7,061 bases of DNA from Betaproteobacteria bacterium (GCA_025356695.1 JANXSE010000332.1:1-7061), one strand, 5' to 3'; counted from the stretch's first letter, positions 1 through 6,780 are shown. Numbers and translations are program-made. The notes: generated from the letters alone by a model not told the origin.

Positions 1-902
1 TTCTCGCGGTTGTTGTAACGGAACTCGAACTCATTGACATAGAGCGGAAGATACTTTGCAGACACTTTATGAAACGAACCCATGATGCCGCGTTTCACCA
101 TTGCCCAGAACCCTTCAATGGTGTTCGTGTGAACCGCGCCATGCACGTATTCACCAGCACCGTGAGCGACCATCCCATGCGGCCAGTTCTTGTCGATGTA
201 CCGGTAGCCGGCATGTTCGTCGGTAGAGATCAGGCTGACTTTGGTGGAAACCGCTTCGCGGATAAACGCATTGAGCGTGTCGGCCTTTGTGTTCTGGATA
301 ACGCGGCAAACCACGTTGCCTTTGCGCTCCACGGCACCCACAACGATTTCTTTGCCGGTTCCACCAGTGCCGCCCATGTCCCCGCGTCCGCCTTTGCCCT
401 TGTGTTTGTTCTTCGCTTTGCCGCCGACGAACGTTTCGTCTACTTCAACGTAGCCGATCAGTTGCTTGAACTCGACGTTACCGAGCGCAACGCGGATTTT
501 CTGGCACATCAACCATGCGGTTTTGTAGGAACCGAACCCCATGTAACGGAAGATTTGCAGGGCGCTCATGCCCTTTTTGCTGGACAGCATCAGATGCATG
601 ACGCGGAACCAATCGCGCAGCGGTTTGTTCGTGTTCTCGAAGATCGTGCCGACCAGCACCGAGAAGCGGTAGGAGTTACCGGAAGCGCAAACCGAGCATT
701 CCCATTTGTAGGGCATATTGGCCAATTCGTTGACCTTCTCGTTACCGCAACGGGGGCAGCATACGCCGTTCGGCCAGCGGTTGTGCATCAGGTATTCTTT
801 GCAGGCTCCCTCATGCGGGAACTGCTTTTCAAACTGCGCCACGCTCATTTGGTGAACGCGGTAATGGGCTGTTTTCGGGGCGGTCTTTTGGGCGGTTTTC
901 AT
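1..902 (-). CDS. IS1595-family (ISXO2-like) transposase, C-terminus cut by the window edge
   Basis: DDE-type transposase that would cut and rejoin the ends of its own insertion sequence. Reading leftward from the ATG at 900-902 gives 300 uninterrupted residues before the edge. An N-terminal zinc ribbon is visible as C49-x2-C52 and C69-x2-C72. The ISXO2-like catalytic domain follows: D155 in the motif VDETF, D228 in STDEHAGY, then HTNTIEGFWAMVKRG, where N260 or E263 is the third acidic/amide position and K270 lies seven residues after E263. The family signature EFEFRYNNR is reached at 291-299, so only a short C-terminal tail should be missing. A GAGG ribosome binding site (912-915) lies 9 bases before the start. 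No stop or frameshift is seen, so the element may still be active. By eye its G+C is lower than that of the neighbouring genes, as expected for a mobile element. The family call is firm; the exact IS subgroup is not determined. Confidence 0.93.
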   Translation of the reverse strand, partial: MKTAQKTAPKTAHYRVHQMSVAQFEKQFPHEGACKEYLMHNRWPNGVCCPRCGNEKVNELANMPYKWECSVCASGNSYRFSVLVGTIFENTNKPLRDWFRVMHLMLSSKKGMSALQIFRYMGFGSYKTAWLMCQKIRVALGNVEFKQLIGYVEVDETFVGGKAKNKHKGKGGRGDMGGTGGTGKEIVVGAVERKGNVVCRVIQNTKADTLNAFIREAVSTKVSLISTDEHAGYRYIDKNWPHGMVAHGAGEYVHGAVHTNTIEGFWAMVKRGIMGSFHKVSAKYLPLYVNEFEFRYNNRE

Positions 903-988
903 GGTCTGTTTCCTCGTAATGTGGAGGTATTAAACCATGTCTGAATCATTCCGTCAAGTTCGGGATAATCGCCTTAATTTAAATACCC
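1..988 (-). mobile_element. IS1595-family insertion sequence, partial (transposase-5' end inside the window)
   Basis: The element comprises the transposase gene plus about 85 non-coding bases upstream of it. Read inward from the proposed outer end, the minus strand begins GGGTATTTAAATTAAGG (about 972-988), and this is the likely terminal inverted repeat. The boundary at 988 is inferred from the abrupt join to the cytochrome/propeller gene, which stops at 988-990. The matching repeat and the short target duplication (usually 8 bp in this family) would lie beyond the left edge, so they cannot be checked here. Confidence 0.6.
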
Positions 989-2250
989 TACTGCGCGGCA
1001 GCCGTGCGCCGCACCGGCGTCACCAGAATCACGCGATTGGTCGCGGTCTGGTGTATCAACAACCCGCCTTCGCGCGTGGTGCGCGCATTGCGCAGAATGC
1101 CGGCGTAGACACCGCCTGAAGAAATCGGCCAGCTCTGGAACGATTCTTTCGCGATGTCAAAGCGCACCAGCATGTCCGGCCGCACACCCGATTCGTTGTA
1201 CCAGATCGCGCCATCCAGATAAGCAATGCCGTAGGGATGCGAACGCGGGCCCGACGGCGACTGCCACTCTTTGAATTCACCGGTCTTAGGGTTGTAGCGA
1301 CCGAGCTGGCCGCGCCCCGAATTGCCGTACCAGATGATGCCGTCCGGCGCGATGACGAAGCGGCGCACCGTGGTGCCCGGCAGCGGCAGTGGAATCTCGG
1401 TGACATCCATCGTCTGCGGATTCACTTTCAGCAGACACGGGCGGCCGTTGCACGACACCCACGGCGTGCCTTCGGCGTCGATATGCACATCGTACGGCTG
1501 CGATTTCGGCGACGGCGCGTTCACCACCTTGACCTCGCCCGTCTTCGGATTCAAGCGGCCGATCAGGTTCGAGGCCTGGAAACTGAAGAACAACATGCCG
1601 TGTTTGTCGAAGGCAAGCGTGTGCGGATCCGAAGTCGGATCGGGCATTTTGTAGAGTGTCGCTTTGCCCGTTGCCGGATCGAGTTTGCCGACGGTACCGT
1701 TCTTGTTGCCGGAGAACCACGGCGTGCCTTCGTTATCGAGTATCACCGTGTGCGGCAATGTATTCGGCGGCAAGGTGAATTCCTTCGTCTGCCCGGTCAC
1801 CGGATCGAGGCGCCCGATCAGATTGCCGAACTGGCCGGCGTACCAGATCGAACCATCGGGATGCTGCACCGGATCGCGGCTGCGCTGCCCGAGCTGCGGC
1901 ATGATCCATTCGGTGAATTTGATTTCGAAGCTGCCCGGCATCGGCTTCGCGGCGCGGTTGGTGTTGGGCGGAAAATTCGTTGCCAGGTAATCGAGAATTT
2001 CGTTCTGCGTGTCGGGCTGCTTCGACAGATCGATCATCATCGAGGTGAGCTGCTTCCAGTGATCGCGCGTGTATCCGGAGCTGACCTGAATCATCGAGGT
2101 CGAATGGCAGGCACCGCACACCGCCTCGACCAGTACCTTGCCTTTGCCGTCGGGCATGGGCGCGGGCTTCTGCGCCTGCGCCAGTGCGGCGATTGGCGAG
2201 AACGCCAGCAGCGCCGCAGAAACCAGCAAAGCATTCATTTTTTTGTTCAT
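988..2250 (-). CDS. Exported c-type cytochrome / Vgb-like beta-propeller fusion protein
   Basis: A 420-residue periplasmic protein. The signal peptide has a hydrophobic core at about residues 7-20 and a likely cut after A24 (ALA|Q). A heme c attachment motif, CGACH, sits at 45-49, followed by YTRDHW and a double Met at 71-72 that could supply the second axial ligand. This is a short cytochrome segment, ending by about residue 100. From about 108 to the end there are seven repeats, each with a core like IGRLDPxTGxxKEFxLP and inner strands like DGxIWYxG. They match the virginiamycin B lyase-like (SMP-30/gluconolactonase superfamily) seven-bladed propeller. Vgb lyase activity should not be assumed: I did not verify its catalytic His/Glu, and the cytochrome domain suggests an electron-transfer or redox-sensing role instead. 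A GGAGGA site (2257-2262) precedes the ATG by 6 bases. The stop codon coincides with the apparent end of the insertion sequence, so the last residues may not be native. Confidence 0.85.
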   Translation of the reverse strand: MNKKMNALLVSAALLAFSPIAALAQAQKPAPMPDGKGKVLVEAVCGACHSTSMIQVSSGYTRDHWKQLTSMMIDLSKQPDTQNEILDYLATNFPPNTNRAAKPMPGSFEIKFTEWIMPQLGQRSRDPVQHPDGSIWYAGQFGNLIGRLDPVTGQTKEFTLPPNTLPHTVILDNEGTPWFSGNKNGTVGKLDPATGKATLYKMPDPTSDPHTLAFDKHGMLFFSFQASNLIGRLNPKTGEVKVVNAPSPKSQPYDVHIDAEGTPWVSCNGRPCLLKVNPQTMDVTEIPLPLPGTTVRRFVIAPDGIIWYGNSGRGQLGRYNPKTGEFKEWQSPSGPRSHPYGIAYLDGAIWYNESGVRPDMLVRFDIAKESFQSWPISSGGVYAGILRNARTTREGGLLIHQTATNRVILVTPVRRTAAAQ

Positions 2251-2256
2251 GGCCCG

Positions 2257-2262
2257 TCCTCC
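2257..2262 (-). promoter_or_regulatory. Ribosome binding site of the cytochrome/propeller gene
   Basis: The minus strand reads GGAGGA, followed by 6 bases and the ATG at 2250. This is a near-consensus Shine-Dalgarno. It supports this start over the internal Met at residue 5. Confidence 0.7.
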
Positions 2263-2284
2263 CAGTCAGGTTGATTGCGCGGCA

Positions 2285-2293
2285 ATTCTAGCA
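2285..2293 (-). promoter_or_regulatory. Possible extended -10 promoter for the cytochrome/propeller gene
   Basis: The minus strand reads TGCTAGAAT, which fits the extended -10 form TGn-TATAAT with one mismatch. A start of transcription about 7 bases downstream would leave a leader of roughly 28 bases containing the GGAGGA site. No convincing -35 box is seen, which extended -10 promoters can tolerate. The gene may therefore have its own promoter as well as read-through from the SDR gene. This is pattern matching only. Confidence 0.3.
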
Positions 2294-2351
2294 AATGTCC
2301 AGCCACCGGCGTCGCCATGGAAAACGCACCAGCTTGCGAATGATCTCTGCC

Positions 2352-3134
2352 CTACCCCAGCGTCGAGTTAAACCGTCCGCCATCCAGCAATAAATTCTGC
2401 CCGACGATGTAACCCGCGTTTGCCGAACACAGAAAGGCGCAGGCCTCGCCGAATTCGAAGGGGTCCCCCACGCGGCCGGCGGGAATGTCCGCCACGCGCT
2501 TCGCAATGAGTTCCTCCTGCGACTTGCCGGTTCTGCGTGCCGTTTCGATCAGGCCGCTTTGCATGCGCTCGGTGAGATGCTGGCCGGGCAACAGGCCGTT
2601 GATGGTGACGTTGTGCCGCGCCACCTGGCGCGAGAGGCCGGCGCACACGGCGGTGAGGCCGGCGCGCGGGCCTTGCGACAGCGCGTGATCGGGCAGCGGC
2701 AACTTCACCGTGCCTGAAGTGATGTTGACGATGCGGCCGAAGTGGCGCGCGCACATGCCGTCCACCACCGCCTTGATCAGCATGATGGGCGCGATCATGC
2801 TGAGGTTCACCGCCTGCATCCAGGCCTCTTCGTCCCATTCGGCAAAAGCGCCACGCGGCGGGCCGCCTGCGTTGTTGACGAGAATGTCCGGCGACCGGCA
2901 AGCCGCCAGCACTTTGGCGCGGCCCTCTTTGGTGGCGATGTCGGCGGCCACCGCCGTCACCGTGCGGCCGGTGGCCGCGCGGATCTCCGCCGCAGCCGCT
3001 TCAAGGTCGCTGGCGGTGCGAGCGTTGATCACCAGATCGACGCCGTTCTTCGCCAGCGACAGTGCACAGGCCTTGCCCAGCCCCTTGCTTGCCGCGCAGA
3101 CGATCGCTTTTTTTCCCGTGATGCCCAGATCCAT
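2352..3134 (-). CDS. SDR-family oxidoreductase lacking the catalytic Tyr/Lys
   Basis: A 260-residue cytoplasmic protein of the classical short-chain dehydrogenase/reductase fold, resembling 3-oxoacyl-ACP reductase-type members. The cofactor loop is ASKGLGKA (15-22). K17 and the R39 in NART after the second strand favour NADP(H). NNAG is at 87-90 and the active-site Asn region at N110. The catalytic Ser is kept (NITSG, S140). Thirteen residues on, where YxxxK should stand, the sequence reads SQGPR (153-157), so Tyr is replaced by Ser and Lys by Arg. The only Tyr in the whole protein is Y242, so no shifted Tyr can stand in. The C-terminal NLLLDGGRFN matches the usual SDR ending. Length is normal and the reading frame intact. 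A GGGGAG site (3141-3146) lies 6 bases before the ATG. It is either an SDR with altered chemistry or a non-catalytic binder; the substrate is unknown. Confidence 0.9.
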   Translation of the reverse strand: MDLGITGKKAIVCAASKGLGKACALSLAKNGVDLVINARTASDLEAAAAEIRAATGRTVTAVAADIATKEGRAKVLAACRSPDILVNNAGGPPRGAFAEWDEEAWMQAVNLSMIAPIMLIKAVVDGMCARHFGRIVNITSGTVKLPLPDHALSQGPRAGLTAVCAGLSRQVARHNVTINGLLPGQHLTERMQSGLIETARRTGKSQEELIAKRVADIPAGRVGDPFEFGEACAFLCSANAGYIVGQNLLLDGGRFNSTLG

Positions 3135-3204
3135 CCTTCGCTCCCCGTTTTAGGCCGCGACAATTCGCATCGCGTCACTGACAACCATCGAACCCGGCCG
3201 CCGG

Positions 3205-4236
3205 TCAATCCGGCAGCACACCGGGCTGCTTGAGTATATTCGCGATCCGCGCGTAATCTTCGCGCATCGTGCGCTCGAAAGCGTCGGGTGCGAGCGCCTG
3301 CGGCTCGATGCCGAGTTTGGCAATGCGCTCGGCGACCGTCGCGTTCTTCAACAGCGTGCCGACTTCGCCATTAATGCGCTCGACGAGCGCTCGCGACATA
3401 CCCGCCGGCCCCAGCAGGCCAAACCAGCTTTGAAACTCAAAGCCCGGAAAGGTCTCGGCAAAGGTGGGCAACCGGGCCAGCAGCGGCCAGCGCTCCGAAG
3501 AAGTCGTGGCGATCATCCGCACACGGTTGTCATTGGCATAAGCCACCGCACTCAACACCGGCAGAAAACCGAATTGAATGCGCCCCGCAATCATCTCGAT
3601 GACGGGCTCGGCATTGGACTTGTAAGGCACGTGCAGCATCTGCAGGCCGGCGACGCTGGCGAAGTAGGCCATCGCCAGATGTGATGAGCTGCCACTGCCC
3701 GCCGAACCGTAATTCATCGATCCGGGATTCGCTTTGACCACTTTGACGAATTCGCCCAGTGTCGCCGCGGGGAATTTTGCATTCACCAGCAGCACCTGGC
3801 CCGCACTCCTGCCAATGTGCGCGACCGCCGAAAAATCGCGCAGCGGGTCGTACGGCGGTTTGGCCGCAATCAGCGCGCTGACGGTGTGGCTGGGTGCGGC
3901 CATCACCAGCGTCTGGCCGTCAGGCGCGGCTTTGGCAACAAACGCCGAGCCCACGGCGCCGCCCGCACCGGGCTTGTTCTCGACAATCACCGTCTGCCCG
4001 AGCGCAACACCCAGCTCGCCTGCAAAGGTCCGCGCCAGAATCTCCTGGCCGCCACCCGGCGCAAAGGGCACGATGATGCGCATCACTTTGTTGGATTGCG
4101 CCAGCGCTGCACCGGCGAACGCGATCGACAGCGCCACCAGCGCCAGCCGTGCAAGCCCCAGCACCGCCCGCTGTGCCTGCGGAATTATTTGTTGCCTGTT
4201 CATGCGCATGTTTTGCAATCGAACCGCGGTCTGCAT
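3205..4236 (-). CDS. Bug/TctC-type periplasmic solute-binding receptor (first of two)
   Basis: A periplasmic receptor of the tripartite tricarboxylate transporter (TTT) family, which captures small carboxylates or related metabolites. The 343-residue reading has a signal peptide with hydrophobic core about 24-44 and a likely cut after A46 (ALA|Q). Family motifs follow in order: IVPFAPGGGQEILAR (55-69), VENKPGAGGAVGSAFVAKAAPDG (85-107), YGSAGSGSSSHLAMAYF (176-192) and HVPYKSNAEPVIEMIAGRI (202-220). In the first ligand loop, Glu (E65) stands where most members have Asp. TctA/TctB membrane partners are absent nearby, which is common for Bug receptors. The start is uncertain: the ATG at 4236 has only a distant purine run upstream, and Met codons at residues 10 and 12 (4209, 4203) would also keep the signal peptide. 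It lies 47 bases after the second receptor gene, so co-transcription is likely. The ligand cannot be read from the sequence. Confidence 0.92.
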   Translation of the reverse strand: MQTAVRLQNMRMNRQQIIPQAQRAVLGLARLALVALSIAFAGAALAQSNKVMRIIVPFAPGGGQEILARTFAGELGVALGQTVIVENKPGAGGAVGSAFVAKAAPDGQTLVMAAPSHTVSALIAAKPPYDPLRDFSAVAHIGRSAGQVLLVNAKFPAATLGEFVKVVKANPGSMNYGSAGSGSSSHLAMAYFASVAGLQMLHVPYKSNAEPVIEMIAGRIQFGFLPVLSAVAYANDNRVRMIATTSSERWPLLARLPTFAETFPGFEFQSWFGLLGPAGMSRALVERINGEVGTLLKNATVAERIAKLGIEPQALAPDAFERTMREDYARIANILKQPGVLPD

Positions 4237-4283
4237 TCTTAGACCACGGCCCGCCCCCTTTAACGACGATACTATTTAGCCGG

Positions 4284-5273
4284 CTATTCCGGCTTGATGC
4301 CAGCGGCCTTGACGACGTTGCCCCATTTCATCATTTCCGTGCGCAGAAATCTGGCGAGTTCGTCCGGTGTGTTGCCGGCGGCATCGGCACCGGCGCTGAC
4401 GAAAATGTCGCGCACGCGCGGCGCACGCAGACTTTCCAGCAGCGTGGCGTTGATCTTCATCACGATGTCGCGAGGTGTGTTGCCGGGTGCCAGCAGCGCA
4501 TTCCACGACGTCGCCTCATAACCGGCGACACCCGCTTCATTAATCGTCGGCACCTCGGGCAGCGTCGGCGAACGCACCGCACCGGTTACGCCAAGTGCAC
4601 GCAGGCGGCCGGATTTCACCGGCGGCACGGCGGCAGCGATCGGCACGAAGGTCATCGCCACCTGACCGCCCATCACGTCGGCCACTGCGGGCGCGGCACC
4701 GCGGTAGGGAATATGCGCGATATCGGCGGCCGTCATCGTATTGAACAGCACCAGTGCGAGATGGTTCGAGCTGCCGACACCGGCCGACGCCGAATTGAGC
4801 ATGCCGGGCCGCGCGCGGGCGAGCGTAAGCAACTCCGCCACCGAACGCGCCGGCAGCGCGGGATGCACTACCAGCACGTTGCTCATGGTGACGACGAGGC
4901 TCACCGGCGCGAGATCGCGCATCAGGTCATAACCGAGTTTGCTGTACAGCGCGGGGCTGCTTGCCAGCGCAGTCGTGCCCATCAGCAGCGTATAGCCATC
5001 GGGCGCGGCACGCGCCACCGCTTCGGCGCCGATATTACCGCTGGCGCCGGGGCGGTTTACGACAATGATGGGCTGCTTCCAGCTTTCGCTCATTTGCTGC
5101 GCCACCGCGCGCGCCACCAGATCGACCGAGCCGCCGGCGGAAAAAGGCGCGATTAGCGTGACGGGCTTGTCGGGAAAGTTTTGCGCCGGCGCGAAGTTTG
5201 CAACCAGCATCAACACCCAAGCGGTTCGCGGCAGAGTTCGTATGCGGCGGGCGCCTTCCATCGTATGGGTCAA
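4284..5273 (-). CDS. Bug/TctC-type periplasmic solute-binding receptor (second of two)
   Basis: A second TTT-family receptor, 329 residues if read from the TTG at 5271-5273. A hydrophobic segment at 16-30 ends in APA|Q, the likely signal-peptide cut. Motifs: LIAPFSAGGSVDLVAR (40-55) with the usual Asp at 51, VVNRPGASGNIGAEAVARAAPDGYTLLMG (71-99), SASAGVGSSNHLALVLF (161-177) and HIPYRGAAPAVADVMGGQVAMTF (187-209). It is clearly of the same family as its neighbour but diverged through the ligand loops, so the pair probably binds different compounds rather than being a recent duplication. The start is ambiguous: TTG at 5273 and ATG at 5261 (residue 5) both lack a good Shine-Dalgarno. The ATG is the more conservative choice and leaves the signal peptide intact. 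It follows the ModA-like gene by 58 bases. Confidence 0.92.
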   Translation of the reverse strand: MTHTMEGARRIRTLPRTAWVLMLVANFAPAQNFPDKPVTLIAPFSAGGSVDLVARAVAQQMSESWKQPIIVVNRPGASGNIGAEAVARAAPDGYTLLMGTTALASSPALYSKLGYDLMRDLAPVSLVVTMSNVLVVHPALPARSVAELLTLARARPGMLNSASAGVGSSNHLALVLFNTMTAADIAHIPYRGAAPAVADVMGGQVAMTFVPIAAAVPPVKSGRLRALGVTGAVRSPTLPEVPTINEAGVAGYEATSWNALLAPGNTPRDIVMKINATLLESLRAPRVRDIFVSAGADAAGNTPDELARFLRTEMMKWGNVVKAAGIKPE

Positions 5274-5331
5274 ATCAGATCAGGCTCGATTATTTTTGGT
5301 CGACGAGAAATTAATTCACTCCGACTCACCG

Positions 5332-6111
5332 TCAAGGGGTTATGGGCTCGAGGGCGGTTTTCGCGATGACCGGCGCGGCGGCCGGCGAAGCCAGAAACTT
5401 GATGAGTGCTCTCGCCGCTTCCGGCTCTTTGGCGTTGGCGGCAACGCCGGCAGAAAACAAGGTGATCTGTTGAATCTCTTTCGGCAATGCGGCGACAAAA
5501 TCAATGCCGGGCACCGGCAGGAGTTCACTGACCTGCTGCAGCGCAATCTCGGCCTCGCCGCGCGCGACAGCCGTGCCGACCGGCACGCCTTCAACCATTC
5601 TTCCTTTGACCTGATCGGCGATGCCCAGCCGTGGAAACAGTTCCTTCGATAAATAAACGCCGCTGGCACTGGAAGAATACACAACCGATTTTGCATTCAG
5701 CATCGCGCGCTTGAAACCCTCGACGGTACTGATATCCGGCTTAGGTGCACCGGCGCGTACCGCCATGCCGATGCTCGAGCGGGCGAGATCGACCCGCGTT
5801 TCGCGCAGCACCTTGCCTTGCTTGATGAATTCTTCAAGCGCATCGCCGACGATGATAAAAGCGTCCGCCGGCTCACCGCGTTGCAGACGACTCGGAATCG
5901 AGTTCGTGTCCGTGCCCATCGACCCGCCGCGGGAAGTCACGACCTTGTGCCCGCTCACGCGTTCGAATTCCGGAATCAATTCACCATAGGCCGCAGAAAA
6001 GCCGCCGGAAATCATGACGCGTATTTCCGCCGCACCTGCCGAATGGATGGCGAACAGCGTTCCCGCCAGAATCCAGGCAACCATGCCGAACCATTCCGAT
6101 TTCCCCCTCAT
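5332..6111 (-). CDS. ModA-like periplasmic substrate-binding protein, orphan
   Basis: A 259-residue exported binding protein of the ModA/extracellular solute-binding superfamily. The signal peptide core is about residues 10-25, with a cut near AGA|A (27-28). The mature protein opens with EIRVMISGGFSAAYGELIPEFERVSGHKV, the usual first strand and ligand-loop layout of this family. RGEPADAFIIVGDALEEFIKQGKV follows (78-101), then YSSSASGVYL (145-154) and VPVGTAVARGEAEIALQQVSELLPVPGIDFVAALP (176-210). True ModA proteins bind molybdate or tungstate for ModBC. Here no permease or ATPase gene is adjacent, and the neighbours are Bug receptors, so molybdate should not be assumed; an organic or other oxyanion ligand is possible. 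An AAGGGGA ribosome binding site (6116-6122) fits the ATG well. The frame is intact and length normal. Confidence 0.85.
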   Translation of the reverse strand: MRGKSEWFGMVAWILAGTLFAIHSAGAAEIRVMISGGFSAAYGELIPEFERVSGHKVVTSRGGSMGTDTNSIPSRLQRGEPADAFIIVGDALEEFIKQGKVLRETRVDLARSSIGMAVRAGAPKPDISTVEGFKRAMLNAKSVVYSSSASGVYLSKELFPRLGIADQVKGRMVEGVPVGTAVARGEAEIALQQVSELLPVPGIDFVAALPKEIQQITLFSAGVAANAKEPEAARALIKFLASPAAAPVIAKTALEPITP

Positions 6112-6172
6112 GCCATCCCCTTTTTACGAGCGCCGCTTTTTGCAGAAATATCTGAAGCGCGTGCAATGCAAA

Positions 6173-6215
6173 GGGGCAGGTTCGATTAATTCAACAACTT
6201 AATCGAACCTGTCCC
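6173..6215. repeat. Near-perfect 17-base inverted repeat, possible REP-like element or weak terminator
   Basis: Left arm 6173-6189 (GGGGCAGGTTCGATTAA) pairs with right arm 6199-6215 (TTAATCGAACCTGTCCC) across a 9-base loop. All positions pair except one G-T wobble (6176/6212). It lies 30 bases beyond the stop of the GlcG-like gene and 61 bases before the ATG of the ModA-like gene. In the minus-strand transcript the hairpin is followed by only about three U's, so it is a weak rho-independent terminator at best. The GGGGACAGGTTCGA core resembles short dispersed palindromes associated with REP-type (RAYT) transposases in proteobacteria; that link is from memory and inference. Confidence 0.75.
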
Positions 6216-6245
6216 CCTTGATTGATGCCGCGATGCAACCCGGCG

Positions 6246-6776
6246 TTACTTGAGCCGATCCTGAATCTTGGCCAGCGCTTCGCGCGCGCAGCCTTCGTCG
6301 AATTGCCCGCCCGGTGCTCCGCTGACACCGATCGCGCCGATGATCTGTCCACCAGACTTGATCGACAAGCCGCCTTGCCCGTAGGTCACGTTGGGCAACT
6401 GCGTATTCGGCACCGTGGACGCCGCGGCCTTCGCCATGCGGTCGGCAACTTCCTTGGTGCTGCCTTCATTGCGCCCCAGTGTGATCGAGGCCGCCGAGTA
6501 GGCTTTGTAGTAGGAGTTGTCCTGCGAGTGGATCGGCGCGCCATCGCCGCGCAGCAATGCAATGCGTGTGCCGTCGAGATTGACCACCACCGCCCACACC
6601 TTGTAACCCTGCTTGGCGCAAATCGCGACCGTGTCACCCACCAGCTCATTGGCGAGCGCAGCGGATATCTGCGGCCGGTTGACGATGCCCTGCGCAAACG
6701 CGCCCGTCGAAACTGCAGCTATCACAAACCCCAGCGCCAGAGTGACGCCTTTCAAACCTGTTGAATATGATGACAT
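6246..6776 (-). CDS. Exported GlcG/HbpS-family (DUF336) protein
   Basis: A 176-residue protein of the GlcG/HbpS family. Family members include the uncharacterised GlcG encoded in the glycolate oxidase operon and the heme-binding extracellular HbpS of Streptomyces. The signal peptide has a core at about 9-26 and a likely cut after A28 (AFA|Q), so it acts in the periplasm or outside the cell. The mature part carries the typical central segment with WAVVVNLDGTRIALLRGDGAP (61-81), SYYKAYSAAS (88-97), and the family signature GGLSIKSGGQIIGAIGVSGAPGGQFDEGCAREAL (135-168). Length is as expected for an exported member. A strong GGAGGAG site (6781-6787) lies 4 bases before the ATG. Together with the cytochrome/propeller protein it suggests a link to heme or periplasmic oxidation, but heme binding is not shown by sequence alone. 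Confidence 0.9.
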   Translation of the reverse strand: MSSYSTGLKGVTLALGFVIAAVSTGAFAQGIVNRPQISAALANELVGDTVAICAKQGYKVWAVVVNLDGTRIALLRGDGAPIHSQDNSYYKAYSAASITLGRNEGSTKEVADRMAKAAASTVPNTQLPNVTYGQGGLSIKSGGQIIGAIGVSGAPGGQFDEGCAREALAKIQDRLK

Positions 6777-6780
6777 TGGA

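Noticed and set aside
69..944. A 291-codon open frame on the plus strand.
   Set aside because: It is the antisense of the transposase gene, whose minus-strand reading gives clear zinc-ribbon and ISXO2 catalytic motifs; the plus reading has no recognisable family.
988..2250. Calling the propeller protein a streptogramin-resistance lyase (vgb).
   Set aside because: It has a signal peptide and heme motif that Vgb lacks, and the catalytic residues were not verified.
1237..2274. A 345-codon open frame on the plus strand.
   Set aside because: It is antisense to the cytochrome/propeller gene, rich in Arg/His as expected of a high-G+C shadow frame, and has no plausible domain or ribosome binding site.
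4278..4294. Small hairpin AGCCGG-ctatt-CCGGCT around the stop of the second Bug gene.
   Set aside because: The stem is only 6 bp and no U-tract follows on either strand, so it is not supported as a terminator.
4149..5156. A 335-codon open frame on the plus strand.
   Set aside because: It overlaps both Bug genes in antisense, is dominated by Arg, His and Gln, and spans their intergenic gap; it is a compositional artefact.
5274..5331. Possible promoter with TTGACG overlapping the ModA-like stop and an AATAAT box.
   Set aside because: The spacing between the two boxes is far too long (over 30 bases) and no good alternative -35 lies 17 bases before AATAAT.
5332..6111. Naming the ModA-like gene modA with a molybdate uptake role.
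   Set aside because: No modB/modC genes are adjacent and I could not confirm the oxyanion-coordinating residues, so only family membership is claimed.
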